Assembly: GCA_002423125.1 (NCBI GenBank)
Contig: DIUW01000045.1
Coordinates: 1 to 64,000, forward strand
DNA: 64,000 bases
DNA from: Legionellaceae bacterium UBA6148
GTDB lineage: Bacteria; Pseudomonadota; Gammaproteobacteria; Legionellales; Legionellaceae
Direction: 5' to 3'
Shown: positions 1-7,960 of the stretch, one piece after another
How positions within the stretch are numbered: position 1 is the first letter of the stretch
Layout of the letters: every line of letters starts with the position of its first letter
Position numbers and translations under genes: made by a program
The notes under the pieces: model-generated
The model's database searches: none
Told to the model about the DNA's origin: nothing
What the model saw: the letters and a program-made list of their open reading frames with translations, nothing else

Positions 1-58
1 TGAAATCCTTGTCAAACGTTTTTTTGATTATTTTCAAAATTTATTGAAGTTGCGCGTT

Positions 59-568
59 TCAGCTGCTTGGTGCTGAATCAAAGTGCTTTGTGATACGTTG
101 ATATGTATAAAAGGTCATATCATATTTGTTTTTTTCATCTCTCAATTTTTTCATTTCAGCAACACATGCCCACTCTGTTTTATCTATATGTGGAAAAAAT
201 ACGTCGGCATCGAATTGATGATGAATGACCGTCAAATACAATTTTTTCGCATGGTTGATTGCCTGGTTGTATATCTGAGCGCCTCCAATAATCATTATTT
301 CAGGCTGATCAAGTGTCAATTGCAGAGCCGTTTCCAAAGAGTCTACAACGATCACATTTTCGCTCGTTATCATGCTCCGGCTTAAAACGATATTTTTTCG
401 TCCGGGTAGTGCCTTACCAATAGATTCAAATGTCTTACGGCCCATAATAATGGGCTTCCCTAAGGTTAGTGACTTAAAATGCTTTAAATCTGCTGGGAGG
501 TGACAAAGCAAAGCATTATTTTTTCCCATGCCAAACCGTTCATCAACGGCGGCAATTAAACTAATCAT
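59..568 (-). CDS. folA: Dihydrofolate reductase
   Basis: Reduces dihydrofolate to tetrahydrofolate with NADPH in the cytoplasm, supplying one-carbon units for thymidylate, purine and Met synthesis. The 169-residue length is normal. The N-terminus (MISLIAAVDERFGMG) carries the family beta-strand and the Met20-loop region, followed by HLPADLKHFK, the GRKTFESIG cofactor motif, PGRKNIVLSR and the IIGGAQIY glycine motif. The ATG overlaps the end of pdxA by 8 bp, so the gene is probably translationally coupled as the last gene of surA-pdxA-folA. In many gammaproteobacteria rsmA (ksgA) follows pdxA; here folA takes that place. Identification is secure from motifs and length. Confidence 0.95.
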   Translation of the reverse strand: MISLIAAVDERFGMGKNNALLCHLPADLKHFKSLTLGKPIIMGRKTFESIGKALPGRKNIVLSRSMITSENVIVVDSLETALQLTLDQPEIMIIGGAQIYNQAINHAKKLYLTVIHHQFDADVFFPHIDKTEWACVAEMKKLRDEKNKYDMTFYTYQRITKHFDSAPSS

Positions 569-1544
569 CTAAGGAGTCTCGTGCGATAACCATCTTCGCG
601 GCGGTGGAAACTGCTAAAAGTAAACTGGCTGACTGCGCAGATCCACTCCCTGCCAATGCCAATGCCGTACCATGATCAACCGATGTTCTAATAATAGGTA
701 ATCCAAGCGTAATATTAACAGCGTTACCAAATCCAGCATATTTCAAAACAGCCAGACCTTGATCATGATACATCGCAACGAATACATCGCTCGATTTTAA
801 ATGACTGGTGGTAAATAATGTATCTGCTGGAAAAGGACCTTGCACATCAATGCCTTGTGACTTGAGCAAACTCAATGCTGGCGCAATGACCTCAATTTCT
901 TCTGTCCCAAGATGACCACCCTCTCCGGCGTGAGGGTTTAATCCAGCCACCCCTATTTTAGGGCTTTTGATGGCAAAATAATGTTGTAGCGAGGTATTCA
1001 GGCACGTAATGACATCAACAATCAATGACTGGGTCACCGAATCAGCGACACATCGAAGAGGTAAATGTGTGGTGACTAATGCAACTCTCATGACATCACA
1101 AACAAGCATCATCACTACAGTATCAACACCACATCGCTCAGCAAAAAATTCAGTATGACCCGTAAAGGCCATCCCTGCTTCATTAATGATGCCTTTATGC
1201 ACAGGAGCAGTAACCAAAGCAGAAAATTGTTCCTGCAAACAAAGATCTGTTGCTATTGTTAACATATTTATAACATAAGGAACATTATCAGGATTCAATA
1301 CACCAGGGATAACATCAGACGTGCATGGAAGATGCATGACTGTTAAGTGATTCTCACGGAGAATGAGGGGCTCACCGTACACATAGTCATGTAAAACAAT
1401 ATTGCGACCTAATTGTGCCGCTCTCTGAACTAGTATGTTTTTGTCAATGATGACTACTATAGGAAAATTAGAATCGGCCAAATCAAGACACAAATCGGGA
1501 CCGATTCCAGCTGGCTCGCCACTTGTGACAAGCAATGGCTTCAT
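561..1544 (-). CDS. pdxA: 4-hydroxythreonine-4-phosphate dehydrogenase
   Basis: NAD-dependent oxidation of 4-phosphohydroxy-L-threonine in the DXP-dependent pyridoxal phosphate pathway; a cytoplasmic metal-dependent dimer. At 327 residues it has the usual length. Visible family motifs are the N-terminal TSGEPAGIGP, the metal/substrate His segment GHTEFFAERCG, the AGLNPHAGEGG loop and YHDQGL near the C-terminus. The start ATG overlaps the surA stop by 4 bp (ATGA), and the end overlaps folA by 8 bp. The three genes therefore form a coupled operon. surA-pdxA linkage is classical in gammaproteobacteria. Confidence 0.96.
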   Translation of the reverse strand: MKPLLVTSGEPAGIGPDLCLDLADSNFPIVVIIDKNILVQRAAQLGRNIVLHDYVYGEPLILRENHLTVMHLPCTSDVIPGVLNPDNVPYVINMLTIATDLCLQEQFSALVTAPVHKGIINEAGMAFTGHTEFFAERCGVDTVVMMLVCDVMRVALVTTHLPLRCVADSVTQSLIVDVITCLNTSLQHYFAIKSPKIGVAGLNPHAGEGGHLGTEEIEVIAPALSLLKSQGIDVQGPFPADTLFTTSHLKSSDVFVAMYHDQGLAVLKYAGFGNAVNITLGLPIIRTSVDHGTALALAGSGSAQSASLLLAVSTAAKMVIARDSLDD

Positions 1545-2830
1545 GCCAAGGCCTTATCCAATATATTGACATATGAATCCGAACGCAAATGTTGCTGCCA
1601 ATTCTGTACTGCTTCTGCAAATTTACGTTGTTGCAGAAATTGTCGAATCTGTTGTCGTTTAAACGCCATAGAATCATCTATTTTTTTGCGTTCGAGCACT
1701 TCAATTAAATGCCATCCGAAAGGAGATTTGACTGGCTCGCTTACGGTATGCAACGGTAACTTATCCATTGCTTCGGCAAATGCGGGGACCAATTCATCTG
1801 CTGTAACCCAGCCTAAATCACCGCCTTTGGTGGCACTTGCGGCATCAAGCGAATGCTGTTTAGCCATTAACTCAAAACTTTTTCCTGACCTGATCTGCTG
1901 ATATAGGTTATTAATTTGTTTATTCGCATCGTCAATGGTCGTGTTCGCATCCGATTTGATCAGAATATGGCGCACATGCGTTTTAGTCACTTCGTGATGA
2001 TCTTGATTTCCTTGTACTGCAACGAGTTTAATTAACTGAAAACCATTCCCTGCCCTAAGCGGTCCAACAACACCCCCTACGTTCATATCCACAACATGTT
2101 CGGCAAAAATTTCCGGTAACTCAGCGAGATGACGCTCACCAAGATCGCCTCCCTCAAGAGTGTACTCACTACTGGATTCAGCGATGGCCAAAGTAGCAAA
2201 GTCCTCTCCTTGTTTTATCTTCGCTAATAGACTATTTGCTTTGCTTTGAGCACGTTTCACTTGTTCCGCAGTGGGCTCTTCGGGCAATGGAATAACAATA
2301 TTTTGAAGATGATAGACTTGCTGCTCTTTATCTCTAAAATGGTTTGTTTTAAGATAATCCTCAACTTGCTGTGACGAAATAATCACGTCTTTGCCCACGG
2401 CTTGTTGCTGCATTCGACTGATCAACATTTCTTTGCGCAGATTTTCTCTGTATGACTCCCAGTCCATGCCTTGCTGTTGAAGTGTCTCACGCATTTGGGT
2501 AAGTGTCATGTTGTTGGACTTTGCAATTTTATCAATCGAACGATCTAATTCAGCAGGATCTATAGTGAAATCATTTCTTTTAGCTAACTGTAATTGTATA
2601 TCCACATCAATCAAGTGACGAAGAACTTGCTTGCGCAATACTTCTTCCGATGGAATTTCTGCCTTAGTTGCTGCGAGTTGATTGCGAAGCGCTGCAACCT
2701 GAGTATCCAGCTCACTCGCGGTGATCACATTGTCATTAACAACAGCAACCACTTTATCCAGCACTTCAGATGGTGCTGCCACGGCCAACATCGGCAACAA
2801 TACCAAAAAACAGATGATTTGCTTGCGCAT
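1541..2830 (-). CDS. surA: Periplasmic chaperone / peptidyl-prolyl isomerase SurA
   Basis: Periplasmic chaperone that escorts outer-membrane beta-barrel proteins to the BAM complex. I chose the start at 2830 (429 residues) rather than an ATG 22 codons upstream. It is preceded by AAGGA seven bases upstream and opens a clean signal peptide (MRKQIICFLVLLPMLAVA, then APSEVL). A SurA N-terminal helical domain spans roughly residues 25-160. Two parvulin domains follow; the second carries the VRHILIKSD and GGDLGWV motifs. It is first in the operon with pdxA and folA. The usual upstream neighbour lptD is not here; a divergent ADA-like gene occupies that side. Confidence 0.95.
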   Translation of the reverse strand: MRKQIICFLVLLPMLAVAAPSEVLDKVVAVVNDNVITASELDTQVAALRNQLAATKAEIPSEEVLRKQVLRHLIDVDIQLQLAKRNDFTIDPAELDRSIDKIAKSNNMTLTQMRETLQQQGMDWESYRENLRKEMLISRMQQQAVGKDVIISSQQVEDYLKTNHFRDKEQQVYHLQNIVIPLPEEPTAEQVKRAQSKANSLLAKIKQGEDFATLAIAESSSEYTLEGGDLGERHLAELPEIFAEHVVDMNVGGVVGPLRAGNGFQLIKLVAVQGNQDHHEVTKTHVRHILIKSDANTTIDDANKQINNLYQQIRSGKSFELMAKQHSLDAASATKGGDLGWVTADELVPAFAEAMDKLPLHTVSEPVKSPFGWHLIEVLERKKIDDSMAFKRQQIRQFLQQRKFAEAVQNWQQHLRSDSYVNILDKALA

Positions 2831-2988
2831 GCCTGAATCCTTATTCCCATTTAACGTTTGATAATTAATCTCGCAATTTATGTTATTTCTCAACATAAAA
2901 CAAGTGTGGTTGAATATTTTACTGATTTTCTAACCATTTTGCCAAGGATATGTAATAATGCCGTTCCAAATTCCAGGCTCAACGAACA

Positions 2989-4488
2989 ATGCGACTAATA
3001 ACACTATCCATTTCAATTTTGATCAGCTTATTAGCCAAGCCAACTATGGCCGACGTTTGTCACTATTTTTCAACAATTAAATCTGATCCAGCTCGTTTAT
3101 ACCCATTTTTTAAAGATATGCCTAAAGGAGGAGAGCTACATTATCACCTTGCCGGTGGCGCCCTTCCTGAAACAATGCTTTCCCTTGCCCCTCAGGGCGA
3201 TTACTGCATGGATACGACGACATACACCATCAGCCAGACTCAATCAAAATGTCGCGGGGTTTCACTCAACTCACTTAAAAAAAATTCTCCGCTTTATAAA
3301 CAAACACTACGAGCATGGTCTATGAAGGACTTTTCTCCTGATAATGAGTCTGGCCACGATCATTTTTTTGCAATTTTCTTTAAATTCTTCCCCATTATTT
3401 CGGATTATGGTCCGAATTTACTGGCCGAAATAATGAAGCGTGCTGCACAACATCATGAGCTTTACTTAGAAATAATGATATTACCAGATAATGCGCAATC
3501 GTCTCACTTTGGTCAATTAATTGAAAATACAAAAGGCCTAGCCAACAAACAAAAAATACTATTGACGAACGTAACGTTTCGTAAAAACATTCAACACACT
3601 ATCATAGAAAGCACAGGACTTTTAGAAAAAGCACGTCAAAAATTAGGTTGTGGCACATCATCTAAAGTCCCCGCATGTGCATTAACGATAAAATTTCAAT
3701 ACAACATCCTACGTGAACAACCATTAGATGATTTATTTGCTCAAGCGCTTAATGCATTCGCAGCCGCCTCTAAATCAGATGAACTGGTTGGCATTAATCT
3801 GGTACAGGCTGAAGATGGTCCTATTTCACTTCATGATTATCGTCGCCAAATGGCCGTCATCAATTTCCTACATCAGGCTTACCCAACGGTTCATATCGCA
3901 CTGCATGCTGGAGAGCTGGCTCAACAGAAAGTAGGGTTGAACATTGTTGCTCCTAAAGAACTACGCTATCACATCCATGATGCCGTCTTTACTGGACACG
4001 CCGAACGAATTGGTCATGGTGTTGATATTCGGCATGAAGACAACTACAAAACCTTGTTAGACTACATGTCAAAAGCAGGGATCCCTATAGAAATTAGTTT
4101 CACCAGCAACCAAAAAATATTAAATATTTCTGGTAAGAAACACCAAATTAAATTTTATGTAGAACACAATGTTCCAATTGTATTATCAACCGATGATGAA
4201 GGCATTCTAAGAACCAATTTAACTCACGAATATGTAGAAGCAGTCACCCAATATGGACTAGATTACTCGGCTATTAAAAAAATTAATCGCAATGCCTTAA
4301 CGTATAGTTTTTTACCGGGCAAGAATCTTTGGAAAAATGCGTCGCAGGGTTTGCTGGTAAATGAATGCGCCGACCTGAATTCAACAACGTGTAGAACGTT
4401 TATTTCTCATAATCAAAAGGCAGCACTGCAATGGGAATTGGAAAATCAATTGGCTACTTTTGAAATCACGCATTGCGAAAAAAAATGA
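2989..4488 (+). CDS. Exported adenosine deaminase-family protein (ADGF-like)
   Basis: Metal-dependent hydrolase of the adenosine/AMP deaminase superfamily. The N-terminus (residues 1-20) is a signal peptide ending near TMA-DV, so it probably acts outside the cytoplasm, unlike housekeeping Add. Catalytic landmarks are present: the H-x-H zinc motif (H51, H53 in ELHYHLAGG), IALHAGEL, ERIGHGVDI, SFTSN, and the C-terminal LSTDDEGIL matching the family (N/S)TDDP segment. At about 500 residues it is longer than cytosolic Add (about 330) and matches the secreted ADGF/CECR1-like size. Several Cys pairs fit oxidative folding. It is divergent from surA. Substrate is inferred: adenosine scavenging or depletion of extracellular adenosine signal. 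Confidence 0.85.
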   Translation: MRLITLSISILISLLAKPTMADVCHYFSTIKSDPARLYPFFKDMPKGGELHYHLAGGALPETMLSLAPQGDYCMDTTTYTISQTQSKCRGVSLNSLKKNSPLYKQTLRAWSMKDFSPDNESGHDHFFAIFFKFFPIISDYGPNLLAEIMKRAAQHHELYLEIMILPDNAQSSHFGQLIENTKGLANKQKILLTNVTFRKNIQHTIIESTGLLEKARQKLGCGTSSKVPACALTIKFQYNILREQPLDDLFAQALNAFAAASKSDELVGINLVQAEDGPISLHDYRRQMAVINFLHQAYPTVHIALHAGELAQQKVGLNIVAPKELRYHIHDAVFTGHAERIGHGVDIRHEDNYKTLLDYMSKAGIPIEISFTSNQKILNISGKKHQIKFYVEHNVPIVLSTDDEGILRTNLTHEYVEAVTQYGLDYSAIKKINRNALTYSFLPGKNLWKNASQGLLVNECADLNSTTCRTFISHNQKAALQWELENQLATFEITHCEKK

Positions 4489-4512
4489 GGTTATGAAGCG
4501 TAGTGCAGAAAG

Positions 4513-4521
4513 TGCTATACT
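4513..4521 (+). promoter_or_regulatory. Extended -10 promoter for the DUF3579 gene
   Basis: The string TGCTATACT is a perfect TGn-extended -10 element (TATACT at 4516-4521). It would place a transcription start near 4528, about 25 bases ahead of the ATG at 4553. This is one reason to prefer that downstream start over in-frame ATGs at 4460 and 4493. No convincing -35 was required or seen. Confidence 0.4.
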
Positions 4522-4552
4522 CAACCTTATAACTACTTTATGTGTATTTATA

Positions 4553-4837
4553 ATGACCAGTACCGATAAAGATAAAAAAATTATAATAGAAGGCGTTACT
4601 TCTCAGGGAAAGGCTTTTCGCCCGAGTGACTGGGCTGAGCGTATGAGTGAAAGCATGGCGAGTTTTAAGAATCGCCGGATTCATTACTCTCCGATGTTGC
4701 AGCCCAGTGTGAATCATGAGGGTTATAAGTGCATTTTGCTCGATCCAAAACTAAAAGAGTCCAGTCCTCAAATCTACCAATCTATTTTAGATTTTGCCAA
4801 AGCAAACCACCTTAAAATATGCGGTGAAGAAGATTAG
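4553..4837 (+). CDS. DUF3579 domain protein
   Basis: Small cytoplasmic protein of 94 residues from the chosen start. It matches the DUF3579 family by the segment IIIEGVTSQGKAFRPSDW followed by AERMSESMASF, the basic RRIHYSP stretch and the LLDPKLKES / FAKANHLKICG ending. No biochemical function is established for the family. In-frame starts exist 12 and 31 codons upstream. They would add a tail overlapping the ADA-like gene, and the extended -10 element at 4513-4521 argues against them. It converges on the minus-strand gene ending at 4850. Confidence 0.75.
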   Translation: MTSTDKDKKIIIEGVTSQGKAFRPSDWAERMSESMASFKNRRIHYSPMLQPSVNHEGYKCILLDPKLKESSPQIYQSILDFAKANHLKICGEED

Positions 4838-4849
4838 AAGCTGCTGAAA

Positions 4850-5425
4850 TCACTTGTTTTTGATCTTCATATACACCTCATAATGAGCCTTGTCATTTTG
4901 CAAATCAAATTTGTGAGTATGGTGTGATTCTGCAACATGAGTCGCTACTACTTCACCTGCAATGTTCTGAGGAGCATTCTCTCCAGCCTGATAAGGAGTA
5001 TCCCAACGTATGTGCAAAACACCCTGTTCATTTTTTAACGTGACTTGCATTACACCCAATAAATCATCTGGATCCAATGCTCCGCTCGAGTCTTGTTCAT
5101 TGAGCTCGATAACTATCACTGCGGACTGTCCATCTACCAGCGGTTCAGACCATAAATGAACTTGTTTAATTGCACTAATTTTTCCTGACAACCAATGCTC
5201 TGGCTGAAGCGGAATACGAATATACTGCGTAGGCTTGTTGCCAGCACGGGCGCTTAAGGTAAAATATAACTCATCACCATCGTGCTCCTGAGCTTTAACC
5301 AGTTTAATCTTATCAAGCACTAATTCAGGTTGAATACTGAGGTTTTTCGCGCTACCAGCAAATGCTGTAAACATCAGAGACACCGACAATACACCCGCCG
5401 CAATAATTCCAAAATTTCGTTTCAT
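4850..5425 (-). CDS. Hypothetical exported protein next to the IcmC-like gene
   Basis: I do not recognise a family. The 191-residue product has a clear signal peptide (about residues 1-23, with hydrophobic core GVLSVSLMFTAFAGSA). The mature part looks all-beta, with alternating hydrophobic strands (DELYFTLSARAG, AVIVIELNE, GVMQVTLKN), an acidic DPDDLLG motif and a His-rich segment (ESHHTHKFD) near the C-terminus that could bind metal. It lies 25 bp downstream of the IcmC-like gene on the same strand and is preceded by AGGAGCA. Co-transcription and a shared envelope function are plausible but inferred. Confidence 0.6.
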   Translation of the reverse strand: MKRNFGIIAAGVLSVSLMFTAFAGSAKNLSIQPELVLDKIKLVKAQEHDGDELYFTLSARAGNKPTQYIRIPLQPEHWLSGKISAIKQVHLWSEPLVDGQSAVIVIELNEQDSSGALDPDDLLGVMQVTLKNEQGVLHIRWDTPYQAGENAPQNIAGEVVATHVAESHHTHKFDLQNDKAHYEVYMKIKNK

Positions 5426-5450
5426 GTCCTGCTCCTTAATTTAACCTGGT

Positions 5451-5981
5451 TTAAGTCTTCCAAGCAAAAAATGTTAAGCTTAGTAATTGATTAACGATAT
5501 AAGAAACTGCTCCCATTGTTAGTGAAAAATTAATTGCCATGACTCCTGCACACAAAAAGAAAAATCCTCGAGTTCCTTCCTCTTCGCCAGATGATTTATT
5601 TGCATGTAGCACCATAATACAGCCTCTTATGAACCATATTAATCCAGCGGTTTGTATTATAATCACGACTGATTGAAAAACATCACCTTTATTCACTTGA
5701 GCGTACTGCAAAACACTCGTTGCTCCAAATATAGTACTGGAGACCATATGTATCGTCGTTGGTAGGAAAAAAAGCGCAGCCGCTGTCATGATGAATGCCA
5801 CTGCTTTAAAAGGACTCTCGTGAGATTGCCCCACAGACCCATAAGCTTGTTTAAGCTTCATCAAGCCTGAAAAAAATAAAATAATGCCGGCAAGATAGCT
5901 AACGCCGCCGATAAGGTACGTGACAGATTCAAGGGACTGGCTCAAATTACCGAGCACTGTAACTAAATCGGTATCATTCAT
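5451..5981 (-). CDS. IcmC/DotE-family inner membrane protein (type IVB secretion)
   Basis: A 176-residue protein with four predicted membrane helices: about 19-40 (SVTYLIGGVSYLAGIILFF), 60-80, 105-123 (VVIIIQTAGLIWFIRGCIM) and 140-165. The TAGLIWFIRGC core, the KLKQAYGS loop and the FLPTTIHMVSSTIFG segment match my knowledge of IcmC/DotE, a Dot/Icm type IVB membrane component related to IcmD/DotP and DotV. In Legionella icmC lies between icmG and icmD. Here neither neighbour is present, so this is either an orphan paralogue or a dispersed secretion gene. The next gene downstream is an unknown exported protein. The ribosome binding site is weak. Confidence 0.72.
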   Translation of the reverse strand: MNDTDLVTVLGNLSQSLESVTYLIGGVSYLAGIILFFSGLMKLKQAYGSVGQSHESPFKAVAFIMTAAALFFLPTTIHMVSSTIFGATSVLQYAQVNKGDVFQSVVIIIQTAGLIWFIRGCIMVLHANKSSGEEEGTRGFFFLCAGVMAINFSLTMGAVSYIVNQLLSLTFFAWKT

Positions 5982-6124
5982 CTTTTATTGTCTCGCTTTT
6001 GTTCTATACCCATCGGAAATGAAAGTACTGGGTATAAATATAATGTTTTCTTGGGCTTGGAGCTTGCAATACACCATTTATCCCTTATATTAAGGACTTT
6101 CCAATTCATTCAAGAAAATAATTC

Positions 6125-6859
6125 ATGGCAATCGAACTATTCTCAATTACGCTGGACGATGCGTTCATGCTATCACCCACAACAAAGCATTTTATATTTC
6201 ACTGTGCAACAACACCTGCATTTGATTATCTACCAGGTCAGTTCATTACGCTACATTTCAACAATGACGACAAACCACTTCGCCGCAGTTACAGTATCGC
6301 GAATGTTCCCTCACAAAACAACCGTATTGAAATAGCTGCGGGTTACGTTGAAGGTGGGGCAGGCACTCAACTATTATTTAGTCTTAAACCGGGTGATACA
6401 CTCCAGGCGAGCGGACCATACGGCCGATTAACATTGAAAGAAAACACGCCCAAGCGTTACATCCTGGTTGCAACCAGCACTGGGATAACGCCTTATCGTG
6501 CCATGATGACCGAATTAATTAAACAAATAGAAAAAAATCCAGAATTGCAGGTTGTTATATTACAAGGCGTTCAGCGACATCATGATATACTTTACCGCGA
6601 TGAATGGACTGCGCTCGCTGAACAATATCCCCAAGTCAAGTTTCATGCTTGTTTGAGTCGTGAAGATAAAAGTGCTTTGTTATCGAACGAGTATGCAGGT
6701 TACGTTCAGCAGTTATTCCCAGAGTTAAATTTAAACCCCAAAAACGATATTGTTTATCTTTGTGGAAACCCCTCGATGATCGACGATGCATTTTTACAAT
6801 TGAAAGAACAAGGTTTTGAAATACAACACATTATTCGCGAAAAATACATTTCGCGTTAA
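6125..6859 (+). CDS. Ferredoxin/flavodoxin-NADP reductase-like flavoprotein
   Basis: A two-domain FNR-superfamily oxidoreductase of 244 residues. The N-terminal FAD-binding barrel carries the flavin motif RRSYSIAN. After it comes a glycine-rich AGYVEGGAGT segment. The C-terminal pyridine-nucleotide domain carries ATSTGITPYRAM and the CGNPSMID motif. No [2Fe-2S] domain is fused, so a separate electron carrier (ferredoxin or flavodoxin) or a free flavin would be the partner. It is 23 bp ahead of the class I aldolase gene and probably co-transcribed. The exact physiological acceptor cannot be assigned. The Shine-Dalgarno is weak (CAAGAAAATAATTC before ATG). Confidence 0.82.
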   Translation: MAIELFSITLDDAFMLSPTTKHFIFHCATTPAFDYLPGQFITLHFNNDDKPLRRSYSIANVPSQNNRIEIAAGYVEGGAGTQLLFSLKPGDTLQASGPYGRLTLKENTPKRYILVATSTGITPYRAMMTELIKQIEKNPELQVVILQGVQRHHDILYRDEWTALAEQYPQVKFHACLSREDKSALLSNEYAGYVQQLFPELNLNPKNDIVYLCGNPSMIDDAFLQLKEQGFEIQHIIREKYISR

Positions 6860-6882
6860 CTCATCTATCCTAAGGAGAATTT

Positions 6883-7893
6883 ATGTACTTCGACGAATTA
6901 TCAGCAACAATGGACACCTTACTACACGACGGGAAAGGCTTTTTAGCTGCAGACGAAAGTAACGGCACCATTGGCAAGCGATTTGCCGCTATTGGCGTAG
7001 AAAACAATGAACAAAATCGTCGAGACTATCGGTTATTACTCGCGACAACCCCCGGACTGCAAGAATATATCAACGGCGTGATTTTATTTGAAGAAACGTA
7101 TCAACAACATGACGACAATGGTACTCCTATTGCCGAGTTGTTTGCCAAACAAGGGATCCTACCTGGAATCAAAGTTGACAAAGGACTCGTTCCTCTTGCA
7201 AACAGCGATGAAGAAAAAGTGACCGAAGGGCTTGATGGTTTAAACGATCGACTATTGCATTTCAAAAAACTAGGCGCAAAATTCGCAAAATGGCGAAATG
7301 TTTATACTATCTCAGCTTTTTCACCTAGTTTAACTGCGATTAAAGCAGGCGCTGAAACACTTGCACGATATGCCGCATGTTGCCAAATTAATGGCATCGT
7401 TCCAATTGTTGAGCCTGAAATACTAATGGATGGCGCCCACACAATTGAAGACTGTGCCGTAGCAGCTGAACTTATCCTTCATGAATTATTTCATGCTCTA
7501 TTTGTTCATCAAGTATCATTGGAGCATATTATTTTGAAGCCAAGCATGGTGACCTGCGGAAAAGATGCAAAACCATTTAGTACCCCGGAGGATATTGCCG
7601 ACTTCACCGTCAGTCTATTCCGCAATCACGTACCTGCCGCCGTACCTTCAATTAACTTCCTATCAGGTGGCCAGTCCTCAAAAGATGCAACTGTAAACTT
7701 AAATGCTATCAATAGGGTTGGTGACCAACCATGGCTATTAAGTTTTTCCTACGGACGCGCATTACAAGAAGATTGCTTAAAAGCGTGGGCCGGACGATCT
7801 GAAAATGTCAAGAATGCTCAGGAGGTATTACTTAAACGAGCCCAACTGAATAGCTTGGCATGTTTTGGTGATTATGAAAGCAGTATGGAGTAA
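6883..7893 (+). CDS. Class I fructose-bisphosphate aldolase
   Basis: Schiff-base aldolase that interconverts fructose-1,6-bisphosphate with dihydroxyacetone phosphate and glyceraldehyde-3-phosphate. All landmarks of the animal/plant-type class I enzyme are visible: GKGFLAADES near the N-terminus, GIKVDKGL, AKWRNVYTI, IVEPEIL, the Schiff-base Lys in LKPSMVTCGK, the PSINFLSGGQSSKDAT phosphate loop and LSFSYGRALQ. At 336 residues it is slightly shorter than the eukaryotic form, lacking the long C-terminal tail. A strong TAAGGAG ribosome binding site precedes it. It is second in a likely operon with the FNR-like reductase. Confidence 0.95.
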   Translation: MYFDELSATMDTLLHDGKGFLAADESNGTIGKRFAAIGVENNEQNRRDYRLLLATTPGLQEYINGVILFEETYQQHDDNGTPIAELFAKQGILPGIKVDKGLVPLANSDEEKVTEGLDGLNDRLLHFKKLGAKFAKWRNVYTISAFSPSLTAIKAGAETLARYAACCQINGIVPIVEPEILMDGAHTIEDCAVAAELILHELFHALFVHQVSLEHIILKPSMVTCGKDAKPFSTPEDIADFTVSLFRNHVPAAVPSINFLSGGQSSKDATVNLNAINRVGDQPWLLSFSYGRALQEDCLKAWAGRSENVKNAQEVLLKRAQLNSLACFGDYESSME

Positions 7894-7904
7894 ATAAAAT
7901 TCGC

Positions 7905-7929
7905 AACCCGGGGGCTCTCAACCCGGGTT
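7905..7929 (+). terminator. Hairpin after the aldolase gene (CCCGGG repeat)
   Basis: Perfect 8-bp inverted repeat AACCCGGG (7905-7912) and CCCGGGTT (7922-7929) with a 9-nt loop. It lies 11 bp after the aldolase stop and between convergent genes. There is no U-run, so it is not a textbook intrinsic terminator. Similar CCCGGG units occur at 35070 and 50886, so it may be a dispersed repeat that also blocks read-through. Confidence 0.45.
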
Positions 7930-7960
7930 ACGTTCAATACGTTGCTACACGTTTATCCAA

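Noticed and set aside
83..385. 100-codon plus-strand frame inside folA
   Set aside because: Antisense to a clear housekeeping gene; no motif or ribosome binding site.
6003..6034. ATACCC...GGGTAT inverted repeat upstream of the FNR-like gene as an operator
   Set aside because: Arms are only six to seven bases with a long gap; too weak to call.
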